Assembly: GCA_007135385.1 (NCBI GenBank)
Contig: SLIY01000466.1
Location: forward strand, 1-32,927
Direction of reading: 5' to 3'
Length of the DNA stretch: 32,927 bases
Origin: Leptolyngbyaceae cyanobacterium CSSed165cm_216
GTDB lineage: Bacteria; Cyanobacteriota; Cyanobacteriia; Phormidesmidales; Phormidesmidaceae
The position numbers and the translations under genes are program-made. Shown here in pieces: positions 7,026 to 13,714 of the stretch (the first letter of the stretch is position 1; every line of letters starts with the position of its first letter). A model generated the notes under the pieces. It did no database searches. It was not told where the DNA came from and saw only the letters and a program-made list of their open reading frames with translations.

Positions 7026-8376
7026 CCACCCCCGGCAATACCACCGTCACCCTTGTCCCCTCGCCAGGCTGGCTGGCTATACTAATCTGGCCCCGATGGG
7101 TATCGACAATGGCTTTGGCGATCGCCAACCCCAGCCCCGTGCCTTTATCTCCCTGACGCAGGCGGGCTGGGTCGGCCCGGTAGAAGCGGTCAAACACATG
7201 GGTCAGGGCCGCTTCATCTAGGCCGATGCCGGTATCAGCTACTGTCACCTGCACCCAGTTGTGCCCCTGCTGCTTGATTTTCTGAGGGGTAATGGTGACC
7301 TGGCCTTGGTCAGGGGTGTACTGTACCGCATTGCTCACCAGGTTGGTAAACAGGCGGGTGAGCTGCCCCGAGTCCCCCTGCACCATCAGCGGGGTGGGTT
7401 GGGCCGTTTCCCCTTTGCCACCGACGACCTGGGGGGCTAAGGTCAGGGTGATGGCGCGATCGCGGGCCATCACCTGCTGTTCTTCTGTAACATCCTTGAG
7501 TAACTGTTCCACATCCACCCGATCTAGGGTGAGGGGTATCAGCCCACTGTCTTGGCGGGCCAAAAACAGCAGGTCATCCACCAGTCGCCCCAGCCGCCGG
7601 GTCAGCCGCTCGATCACCAGCAGTTGTTGTTGCTGGAAATCCAGATCAGGGTTGGGGTCCGCCAGGGCCACCTGGGCATTGGTTTGGATCACCGCGATCG
7701 GATTGCGCAACTCGTGGGAGGCATCCGCCGTAAACTGCTTTAGCTGCTGGTACGAGTCCCGCACCGGGGCCATGGCGATCCCTGACAGCAGCCAACCAAT
7801 GGCGGCCACTACCCCTACCATTAGGCTAGTACCTAGGGCTAGATCCACGATTAAGCGCCGACTGGGTTTGGTTACCTCAAACCAGGGATGGCTGACTCGC
7901 AAGTAGCCCAGCACCTGCCCGTTCGCTTGCACCCGCTGGGTAATTTGGCGAAACACTCCTTCTGGACTGACCCGCACGGTTTCCCCGGCCGGGTTCACAT
8001 GTAGGGGCACGGGTAGCGTATCCGATAAGGTGGACCACAACAGTTGTCCAGAGGGGCTAAACCATTCCAGGTCAATGTGGTCGTCTTCCACCGCCCGGGT
8101 GTTATCTCGAAAGCTGGCCTCCACATTCACCTGTAGGGGGGGCGTATCTGCCGCTAAGCGGGTCCCCTCTGGGGTCAATACTCGTGGCCTCGCCATACTG
8201 GGTTCAATCACCAGGGACCGCTCGACAATTTCCACCACATGGTTCAGGGTGTCATCCACCCGCTCCACTAAGGTGGTGCGCACGTACAGGTAAAAGCCGC
8301 TGGCGAATAGCAGCAGCAGTACCGCTGTGACGGCCGTGTACCACAGGGCCAAACGTTGTCGGGTAGCCTGAAACAT
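7018..8376 (-). CDS. Membrane-bound sensor histidine kinase
   Basis: 452-residue two-component sensor. Seen: transmembrane helix 1 (about 11-32), an extracytoplasmic domain of about 140 residues, helix 2 (about 174-203), then HisKA with 'FTADASHELRNPIAVIQTNAQ' (phospho-acceptor His221) and HATPase with N box 'LFTNLVSNAVQYTP' (Asn345/Asn349), G1 'VADTGIGLDE' (Asp381), F box 'FDRFYRAD' and G2 'GTGLGLAIAKAI'. All catalytic elements are intact. The layout resembles the cyanobacterial RppB/NrsS class of sensors, but no response regulator is adjacent. It starts 6 bp after the lipoprotein gene on the same strand, so the two are almost surely co-transcribed. The last codons (GVGE) and the stop lie inside a GGAGTGA-type repeat. 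Signal and partner are unknown. Confidence 0.9.
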   Translation of the reverse strand: MFQATRQRLALWYTAVTAVLLLLFASGFYLYVRTTLVERVDDTLNHVVEIVERSLVIEPSMARPRVLTPEGTRLAADTPPLQVNVEASFRDNTRAVEDDHIDLEWFSPSGQLLWSTLSDTLPVPLHVNPAGETVRVSPEGVFRQITQRVQANGQVLGYLRVSHPWFEVTKPSRRLIVDLALGTSLMVGVVAAIGWLLSGIAMAPVRDSYQQLKQFTADASHELRNPIAVIQTNAQVALADPNPDLDFQQQQLLVIERLTRRLGRLVDDLLFLARQDSGLIPLTLDRVDVEQLLKDVTEEQQVMARDRAITLTLAPQVVGGKGETAQPTPLMVQGDSGQLTRLFTNLVSNAVQYTPDQGQVTITPQKIKQQGHNWVQVTVADTGIGLDEAALTHVFDRFYRADPARLRQGDKGTGLGLAIAKAIVDTHRGQISIASQPGEGTRVTVVLPGVGE

Positions 8377-8382
8377 AGCGCA

Positions 8383-8865
8383 CTAGGGCTGGGCTAAAAA
8401 CTGCTCGATCATCTCTTTCGCCGGTTCAACCATAGCCCAGGTACCATCAGCCTGACGGCGAAGGGTGGCAAAGGCGACAATATCCCCCTGGCCTACAGTA
8501 TCCCCTTGATGGCGATCGCCCAAGCGGGTTTGCCGCAAACCGCAGAAGCGAAAAAGATAGGCGGGCACCTCAGGACTAGAGACAACCACACAGTCATCGC
8601 CATGACCGCTGGCCGCCTGGACTTGGCCGGCAAAGGGCATATACAGACGGTTGCCCCTGATATCAAGGGCCACATCCCCTAGACCACTATGTACCTGGTA
8701 ATTAGCGATGCGATCACCCGGTTGCAGGCTCCAATCTTGGTACAAATTAATATGACGAGGGGCTGGGCCGTCCCTAGCCCCACTACAGGCACCCAGGCCA
8801 GCTAACAATCCCAGCAGGCCCAGCCCCTTGATCCAACCCCGAAGCGTCTCGCGTCTGTACAGCAA
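8383..8865 (-). CDS. Lipoprotein with degenerate LytM (M23-like) domain
   Basis: 160 residues. Seen: two arginines, a hydrophobic stretch and a lipobox 'LAGLGAC' with lipidated Cys27, so a membrane-anchored, extracytoplasmic lipoprotein. Residues about 48-135 follow the LytM pattern: 'VHSGLGDVALDIRGNRLYMPFAGQVQ', then 'GDDCVVVSS', 'AYLFRFCGL' and 'GDTVGQGDIVAFATL'. The usual catalytic HxH is replaced ('LFRFCG'), so peptidase activity is unlikely; this assignment is by eye and needs a profile search. Two cysteines (Cys92, Cys108) could form a disulfide. The start is a TTG at 8865, the only start codon that includes the signal peptide; an in-frame stop lies upstream. It is the first gene of an operon with the histidine kinase, so it may present an envelope signal to it (inference). 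Confidence 0.7.
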   Translation of the reverse strand: MLYRRETLRGWIKGLGLLGLLAGLGACSGARDGPAPRHINLYQDWSLQPGDRIANYQVHSGLGDVALDIRGNRLYMPFAGQVQAASGHGDDCVVVSSPEVPAYLFRFCGLRQTRLGDRHQGDTVGQGDIVAFATLRRQADGTWAMVEPAKEMIEQFLAQP

Positions 8866-8909
8866 TACGTCTGACCTAAAGTTCTTGTGTACTAGTCACA
8901 GCATTGATT

Positions 8910-8932
8910 ACTGTAACGGCAGTCGTTACAGT
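8910..8932. promoter_or_regulatory. 9-5-9 dyad upstream of the lipoprotein-kinase operon
   Basis: Perfect inverted repeat ACTGTAACG (8910-8918), spacer GCAGT, CGTTACAGT (8924-8932), 45-67 bp upstream of the TTG start on the minus strand. Size and position fit a dimeric repressor or activator site. No T-run, so not a terminator. Confidence 0.5.
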
Positions 8933-9288
8933 TGCGCATCGGTAGTTTGGCGGCGGTACCTGGGCATTTAGTGTATCAATCCATACCGCATGTCCGATAG
9001 ATCACCCCCAAGAACCGTCCCTGGCCATAACCGTACTTTATCTAGACACACGCTCCTATGGCGGATTTCACTCGGGTGAAGTACATTGTGGGGATCCCCC
9101 CTGCCCCCCTGATTGAGCGGGGTGCAAGCGCATAACTGAGATAGCTAGGTTGGGAGGATCCAAAACTCGGCTAACCATGCCAGAGGCCTGGCAGCTGATA
9201 CCCTCAGCACAGTTGGCCACATTTTTGCCAATCGGGACCAGGGGCACAACCCGGCTGCACCCCCGTCACCATTAGCCCTTGGTCTGAT
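8933..9288. other. Gene-free region between gnd and the lipoprotein gene
   Basis: No supported gene. It contains small perfect hairpins: TTCAC/GTGAA (9067-9080), GGGGATCCCC (9090-9099) and TGCCAG/CTGGCA (9178-9193). Next to the gnd stop lies a near-perfect pair GACCAGGGGC (9236-9245)/GCCCTTGGTC (9275-9284) that may close the 3' end of the gnd transcript. Confidence 0.4.
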
Positions 9289-10713
9289 CTAGACGCGGGC
9301 TGGCGCTTTGGTCCACTCGGTGTGGAAGGTGCCTTCCTTGTCGACCCGCTGGTAGGTGTGGGCCCCAAAGTAGTCCCGCTGGGCCTGGGTCAGGTTTTGC
9401 GGCAAGCGATCGCGGCGATAGCTATCAAAGTAGTCTAAGGACGCGCTAAAGGCGGGCACTGGAATCCCAAAGGTAGCCGCCATCGACACCACCTCGCGCC
9501 AGGCCACCTGACGATCCAAAATCGTATGCTTAAACTCTGGGGCCAGGAGCAGGTTGGCCAAACCCGGGTTTTCATCGTAGGCCTGCTTGATTTTGTTTAG
9601 GAACCCGGCTCGGATAATACAGCCTCCCTTCCAAATTCGAGCGGTTTCCCCTAGGTTAATGTCGTACTCATAGGTTTTAGACGCCGCACCAATTAACGCC
9701 ATGCCCTGGGCATAGGAGCAGATTTTAGAACAGTAGAGGGCGTCACGAATTTTGTTGATCATCCCTTTGACATCGTCATCAAACTTAGCCACCGGACCAC
9801 TCAACTGTTTGGAGGCGGCCACCCGTTCTGATTTGATCGATGACATGATCCGAGCGTTAACGGCGGCGGTGATCGTCGGGATACCGACCCCCAGTTCCAG
9901 GGCACTCATCACCGTCCAACGCCCCGTACCTTTTTGCCCGGCCGCATCCATGATCAGCTCCACCAGGGGGGTTTTGGTTTCGTCGTCAATGTTGGTGAAA
10001 ATATCCGCCGTGATCTCAATCAAAAAGGAGTTGAGTTCGTCGGTGAGGTTCCACTCGCTGAACACCTCAAACAGGCGATTATGATCGAGGCCTAAGATGT
10101 TCTTCATCAGGTCATAGGCTTCGGCAATCAGTTGCATATCGCCATATTCGATGCCGTTGTGCACCATTTTGACGTAGTGCCCAGCTCCCCGAGGCCCAAT
10201 GTAGGTAACGCAGGGGCCGTCATCCACCTGGGCGGCAATTTTTTTAACGATAGGCTCAATCGAGTCGTAGGCCGCACGGGTCCCCCCAGGCATCAGGCTG
10301 GGACCTAGCAGTGCCCCTTCTTCGCCGCCACTAACCCCCATACCAATAAAGCGCAAACCGGTAGATTCTAAATCTTTGGTGCGCCGCTCGGTATCTTCGT
10401 AGAGGGAGTTACCCCCATCCATGATCATGTCGCCGTCATCCAGTAGCGGGCGCAACTGATCAATCACCGCATCCACTGGGCTACCCGCCTTGACCATGAC
10501 TAAAATCCGGCGGGGGCGTTCTAGGGACTGAACAAACTCTTCAAGGCTGTAGGTGGCTTTCACATTTTTGCCTTGGGCCCGCTTTTCCATAAAGCGCTCG
10601 GTCACGGCAGCGGTACGGTTGTAGACCGCCACTGGAAAGCCCTTACTCTCAACATTCAGGGCTAGGTTCTCGCCCATAACGGCAAGGCCAATTACACCAA
10701 AACTTTGTGCCAT
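9289..10713 (-). CDS. gnd: 6-phosphogluconate dehydrogenase, decarboxylating
   Basis: Oxidative pentose phosphate enzyme that converts 6-phosphogluconate and NADP+ to ribulose 5-phosphate, CO2 and NADPH. 474 residues, the normal bacterial length. Seen: Rossmann start 'FGVIGLAVMGENLALNVESKGFPVAVYNRT' (5-34), 'DGGNSLYEDTERR', substrate segment 'GVSGGEEGALLGPSLMPGG', catalytic region 'GHYVKMVHNGIEYGDMQLIAEAYDLM' with the general-base Lys, and C-terminal 'LPQNLTQAQRDYFGAHTYQRVDKEG'. The ATG at 10713 follows a weak GAGAG site. It is transcribed alone; no zwf or opcA is adjacent. Direct repeats lie 38-82 bp upstream of the start. In cyanobacteria this path supplies NADPH in the dark from glycogen. 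Confidence 0.97.
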   Translation of the reverse strand: MAQSFGVIGLAVMGENLALNVESKGFPVAVYNRTAAVTERFMEKRAQGKNVKATYSLEEFVQSLERPRRILVMVKAGSPVDAVIDQLRPLLDDGDMIMDGGNSLYEDTERRTKDLESTGLRFIGMGVSGGEEGALLGPSLMPGGTRAAYDSIEPIVKKIAAQVDDGPCVTYIGPRGAGHYVKMVHNGIEYGDMQLIAEAYDLMKNILGLDHNRLFEVFSEWNLTDELNSFLIEITADIFTNIDDETKTPLVELIMDAAGQKGTGRWTVMSALELGVGIPTITAAVNARIMSSIKSERVAASKQLSGPVAKFDDDVKGMINKIRDALYCSKICSYAQGMALIGAASKTYEYDINLGETARIWKGGCIIRAGFLNKIKQAYDENPGLANLLLAPEFKHTILDRQVAWREVVSMAATFGIPVPAFSASLDYFDSYRRDRLPQNLTQAQRDYFGAHTYQRVDKEGTFHTEWTKAPARV

Positions 10714-10750
10714 ATCGTAATCTCTCGGTAACGGTTTGAGTGAAATCTAT

Positions 10751-10795
10751 TGTGCGGATCTGTCTGCGGATCAGGGTTACGGCATCTGCGGACCA
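10751..10795. promoter_or_regulatory. Three direct repeats (TSTGCGGAYC) upstream of gnd
   Basis: TGTGCGGATC at 10751, TCTGCGGATCA at 10763 and TCTGCGGACCA at 10785: three near-identical 10-11-mers starting 12 and 22 bp apart, close to one and two DNA turns. The position fits activator or repressor binding for gnd; the factor is unknown. Confidence 0.35.
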
Positions 10796-11018
10796 ACTCG
10801 GGTGAACGGCCAAGGCAGCAAAACAAGACATGATCAAACGGACAACGACAGCACCCTGAACGGAATGCCGATTCAACGGAATCTGTCAACAAACAGAGTA
10901 AACAACTTTTTTGCAAAGGGGATGCTCCCAAAGGTTTTCTTTAGGCGATGCTGTTCTACGCCAAGAATTCCTGACTTAATCTGGAAGGCGACGGCTGATC
11001 TCCGTTGCCTCTGATGTT

Positions 11019-11186
11019 GTTCCAGGGGGGATTCTCTAAAGAATAAAGCAGGCTTTACCTAGCGTAGAGCTTAGGGAGCCATCTCAGCTGAGGCTATCAA
11101 CAGGGAGTCATGCCCCTCACTGGATGCCAGTGGGACCTAGGTGTGAAGTCTCCTAGTCCTTGGAACTGGCCATGGCCAGCTTTTTT
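11019..11186 (+). ncRNA. Candidate structured small RNA ending in an intrinsic terminator
   Basis: Not a recognised family. Nested pairing on the + strand: closing helix GTTCCAGGGG (11019-11028) with TCCTTGGAAC (11157-11166), 10 pairs; a second helix GGCTTTACCTAG (11051-11062) with 11137-11150, 12 pairs with a 2-nt bulge; then inner hairpins AGCC/GGCT around 11077-11095 and CACTGG/CCAGTG (11118-11132). Right after the closing helix comes a palindromic hairpin plus six Ts. Four G-U wobbles in the two long helices pair only if the + strand is the RNA, and the T-run gives the same strand. No + strand gene lies between 3439 and 13001, so this is not the end of a messenger. No clear promoter was found; the 5' end is set by the outer helix only. 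No tmRNA, RNase P RNA or SRP RNA signature was seen. Confidence 0.4.
11166..11186 (+). terminator. Intrinsic terminator on the + strand with no upstream + strand gene
   Basis: Palindrome CTGGCCATGGCCAG (11166-11179; 5-bp stem with a CATG loop, 7 self-complementary pairs in all) followed by C and six Ts (11181-11186). On the minus strand no T-run follows, so it does not serve cutA. Confidence 0.65.
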
Positions 11187-11222
11187 GTGGGTATGGCCTT
11201 AGCGCATTGGTACAGTATGTTG

Positions 11223-11289
11223 AGAGCCCTGGGTTCTTGACTCGATCGACGACGAATGTTGGAGGCTCCCAGCCAGAATCCAGGACTCT
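11223..11289. repeat. 67-nt inverted-repeat element downstream of cutA
   Basis: Arms AGAGCCCTGGGTTCT (11223-11237) and AGAATCCAGGACTCT (11275-11289), complementary at 13 of 15 positions, spacer 37 nt. The left arm matches an arm of the element at 16260-16327 at 13 of 15 bases. It may also fold at the 3' end of the cutA transcript. Confidence 0.6.
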
Positions 11290-11317
11290 GTACCGGCGTT
11301 CTAGGGGGTATTTAGGG

Positions 11318-11662
11318 CTAGGCTGGCCGGGTTTCAGCCAGTAGCCACCCCAGGTAGTCTGGTAACCCTTGCGTAATGGGCAAGGCAATGATTTCAGGCA
11401 AATCATAGGGATGACGTTGGCGAATCGCCGCCGACAGATCTTCAAACCGACTGAGGTCGGTTTTGATTAACAGTTGCCACTCCTGATCGATTTGCACCTC
11501 CCCCTGCCAACGGTAGATCGACTGCAGGGGCATGAGGCTAACACAGGCCGCCAACCGGGTTTCCACCAGGTAGCGCCCTAGATCTTGGGCTTCAGTCTCA
11601 GCTCCCACAGTTACCAAGACGACCCCCAGGGTTTGGGGGGCAAGGGTTTGGGGGTTATTCAT
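11318..11662 (-). CDS. cutA: Divalent-cation tolerance protein CutA
   Basis: 114-residue protein of the CutA family, a small trimeric ferredoxin-like fold related in shape to PII signalling proteins. Seen: 'VVLVTVGAETEAQDLGRYLVETRLAACVSLMPLQSIYRWQGEVQIDQEWQLLIKT' and 'HPYDLPEIIALPITQGLPDYLGWL', which cover the whole family signature, including the Cys in 'AACV' and the 'YRWQG' and 'HPYDxPE' motifs. Length is typical (about 105-115). The ATG overlaps the stop of the upstream pentapeptide gene by four bases (ATGA), so the two are translationally coupled. Family knowledge: first linked to copper tolerance, though its real role is unsettled. No other metal gene is adjacent. Confidence 0.93.
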   Translation of the reverse strand: MNNPQTLAPQTLGVVLVTVGAETEAQDLGRYLVETRLAACVSLMPLQSIYRWQGEVQIDQEWQLLIKTDLSRFEDLSAAIRQRHPYDLPEIIALPITQGLPDYLGWLLAETRPA

Positions 11663-12594
11663 GAGAGCGACATTTGATCGACAAACTGGGATTGATCGAG
11701 GGTGGCCCGGGCAGGACGATGGGTCCAGCGGGTTTCGCCACAGACAGCCTCGTATAAATAGGCCCGGGCTTCCATCGGCAACACGGATTCCGTAAATTCA
11801 GTGCCATCCACCTGGGCCGCCTTCAGCGATACCTGACCCAGGTGAGCTCGGGTCAAGTCGGCCCGAGATAAATCCACCTCGTCTAAAACGCTATTCCACA
11901 GGACGGCTCCGGTCAAATTAGCACTATTCAAGTTAGCCCCGACCAGGCTACTATTCCGCAGGGTGGTCTGGGACAAATTAGCCGAACTGAGGTTGGCGTG
12001 GTCCAGCTTTACCCCGTTTAATTTAGCTTCTTTGAGGTTGATTCCAGCCAGGTCAAGACCTCGTAAATCTACCCCATTCAACCAGGTACCTTCTAAGTTG
12101 GCACCATCCAGGCGGGTTTGCTCTAAATCGGCCCCACTCAAGCGGGCCCCGGTCAAGTGAGCCCAAGACAGATCGGTGCCACACAAGTTGGTGCCCCGCA
12201 GGTTGGCCCCCCGCAGGTTGGCCCCCCGCAGGTTGGCCCCGGCTAGATTGGCCTGGCGCAGGTTAGCGTGGCATAAATCAGCGCCGCTTAATTGGGCTTG
12301 GTCTAAGTTGGCCTTGACTAAAAACGCCCCCCGCAGATTGGCCTTGGTCAGATCGGCCTGGGCTAGATTGGCCTCACTCATTTTGGCGAAGCTCAGGTTG
12401 GCATAGGTCAAGTTGGCCTGGGGCAAGCTTGACCGGGTCAAAAAGGAACGACTGAGCTGTGCCCCACTGAGGTTGGCGCGGCTTAAGTCAACCTCGACTA
12501 AGATGTGGTGGCTGAAGTCGGCCGTACTGAGGTGAATACCGGCAAAGTTACGGTAGCCAGCCTCGTATAACTCGAGAAAATATCTAATATGCAT
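11659..12594 (-). CDS. Pentapeptide-repeat protein
   Basis: 311 residues, nearly all of them A(N/D)LxX pentapeptide repeats that should form a right-handed quadrilateral beta-helix. A short N-terminal helix 'MHIRYFLELYEAGYRNFAGIHL' (a form common at the start of cyanobacterial members) precedes the repeats; the C-terminal 60 residues ('VDGTEFTESVLPMEARAYLYEAVCGETRW') leave the repeat. Start chosen at the ATG at 12594; a further 49 open codons upstream are rejected because a perfect 9-bp hairpin lies there and the sequence is not repeat-like. No signal peptide. Molecular role unknown. It overlaps cutA by four bases, so the two form an operon. Three almost identical 15-bp units lie within the gene. 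Confidence 0.88.
   Translation of the reverse strand: MHIRYFLELYEAGYRNFAGIHLSTADFSHHILVEVDLSRANLSGAQLSRSFLTRSSLPQANLTYANLSFAKMSEANLAQADLTKANLRGAFLVKANLDQAQLSGADLCHANLRQANLAGANLRGANLRGANLRGTNLCGTDLSWAHLTGARLSGADLEQTRLDGANLEGTWLNGVDLRGLDLAGINLKEAKLNGVKLDHANLSSANLSQTTLRNSSLVGANLNSANLTGAVLWNSVLDEVDLSRADLTRAHLGQVSLKAAQVDGTEFTESVLPMEARAYLYEAVCGETRWTHRPARATLDQSQFVDQMSLS
12191..12235. repeat. 15-bp tandem repeat inside the pentapeptide gene
   Basis: Three consecutive 15-mers (12191-12205, 12206-12220, 12221-12235); the last two are identical and the first differs at one base. On the coding strand each encodes one five-residue rung of the ANLRG type. Near-identity at the DNA level, unlike the other rungs, points to recent slippage or duplication. 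Confidence 0.75.
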
Positions 12595-12606
12595 GGCTTT
12601 ACGGTG

Positions 12607-12632
12607 GTGAGCCTGGGAAGAGTCAGGCTCAC
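12607..12632 (-). promoter_or_regulatory. Hairpin just upstream of the pentapeptide gene start
   Basis: Perfect 9-bp arms GTGAGCCTG (12607-12615) and CAGGCTCAC (12624-12632) with an 8-nt loop, ending 12 nt before the ATG at 12594. It sits where a ribosome-binding site would be, and no Shine-Dalgarno sequence is visible. It may control translation of the pentapeptide-cutA pair. Confidence 0.5.
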
Positions 12633-13000
12633 GGTGAGCAACTAAAGGCACGGCAGATTCCCAAATCAGGGCACAGGCAACAGCTTGGGCTTGGGGGCTC
12701 CAGGGGCTAATAAGGTTAATACAGGACGTAAAACACCTCAACAGACGATGGGCTTAGTATAGGTAATGAATTTGGCCTTGTTGGCAAAGCCGCAGCATCC
12801 GTAGTATTAACTGACCTAAACACACAAAAGCGAACATAAGTTTACGTTCTTGTTTCTTGTTAATAATTTCTTAATAAAGATATTTATCCAAGCCTGAAGC
12901 CCCTGAAGCCTTTGATTACAGGGTATTTGCTTTTAAACTGACTGTCTGCTTGTTTTGCGTTTGGTTGATAATTTAGTGAAAAACTTAGCATTGGTGAGTG
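12633..13000. other. AT-rich gene-free region between divergent genes
   Basis: Promoter region for the minus-strand pentapeptide-cutA pair and the plus-strand membrane protein. The part from about 12830 to 12990 is clearly AT-rich (TTAATAATTTCTTAATAAAG and neighbours) and has TGAAGCC twice in a row near 12894. No gene seen; no promoter can be assigned with confidence. Confidence 0.45.
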
Positions 13001-13663
13001 ATGAAGCAAGTTAGTTTAATGGGCCTGTGGTTGGCATTTGTTGTGTATGCATTTATACTCGCTCCCCCCGATCAGGCCGATACCTTGGGATTGATTCAAC
13101 GACTGTCCACGGGGGACTGGCAGGAAATTAACCCAGCTATTGTGGCCCTATTTAATGCCATGGGCATCTGGCCAATGGTGTATGCGTCATTGGCGTTGGT
13201 AGATGGTCAGGGGCAAAAGCTACGGGCCTGGCCCTTTGTGGTAGCTTCGTTTGCTGTCGGGGCCTTTGCTTTGCTGCCCTATTTGGCCTTTCGGCAGCCT
13301 AACTCTGAATTTGCTGACCCTAAGTCTTCGCTGATCCGAGTGCTGGACTCGGCTTGGCTGGGGGCTGTGTTGTCCGCAGGGGCGATCGCCCTTTTCGGGT
13401 GGGCCCTGGTGCAGGGCGACTGGGCTGACTTTTGGCAGCAGTGGCAAACCAGCCGCTTTATTCATGTCATGAGCTTAGATTTTTGTGCCCTATGGCTATT
13501 GTTCCCAGCCCTGTTGTCGGATGATCTAGCTCGGCGCGGCCTCCATCAACGGTGGATTACCCCGGTGGTGCTGGCTCTGCCCCTGGTGGGAGCCTGCGGG
13601 TATTTGGCCCTGAGACCCGGGGTGGTAGCAGGGGAGTGGGAGAGTGATGGAGTGGGGAAGTGA
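13001..13663 (+). CDS. Six-helix integral membrane protein, function unknown
   Basis: 220 residues, not recognised with certainty; the overall form resembles conserved membrane proteins of cyanobacteria and plastids. Seen: about six hydrophobic helices (residues 4-21, 47-65, 76-95, 118-138, 153-173, 187-204), two of them containing Pro. A loop 'LAFRQPNSEFADPKSSLIRVLDSAW' lies between helices 3 and 4. Start chosen at the ATG at 13001; a GTG directly before it is possible. The last dozen residues ('GEWESDGVGK') are encoded by a GGAGTGATGGAGTG-type repeat that recurs elsewhere in the window, so the native C-terminus was probably replaced. It stands alone, convergent with the gene ending at 13715. 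Confidence 0.75.
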   Translation: MKQVSLMGLWLAFVVYAFILAPPDQADTLGLIQRLSTGDWQEINPAIVALFNAMGIWPMVYASLALVDGQGQKLRAWPFVVASFAVGAFALLPYLAFRQPNSEFADPKSSLIRVLDSAWLGAVLSAGAIALFGWALVQGDWADFWQQWQTSRFIHVMSLDFCALWLLFPALLSDDLARRGLHQRWITPVVLALPLVGACGYLALRPGVVAGEWESDGVGK

Positions 13664-13684
13664 GAGAGGTGAGGAAGGTGGGGA
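13633..13684. repeat. GGAGTGATGGAGTG low-complexity repeat at the 3' end of a gene
   Basis: G-rich run of GGAG, GAGTGATGGAGTGGGG and AGGTGAGG units that crosses the stop codon at 13661-13663. Same type as 7000-7025 (inverted) and 32731-32780. Confidence 0.6.
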
Positions 13685-13714
13685 GTCAGGAATATAAGCG
13701 TAATAACCACCCCA

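Noticed and set aside
10736..11014. 92-codon plus-strand ORF upstream of gnd
   Set aside because: Starts with TTG, has no RBS, no domain, and lies over the gnd promoter region.
12191..12235. CRISPR-like tandem repeat
   Set aside because: Units are 15 bp without spacers and lie in frame within a pentapeptide gene.
12176..12406. Plus-strand ORF rich in Arg-Leu-Ala repeats
   Set aside because: It is the antisense shadow of the pentapeptide repeats.
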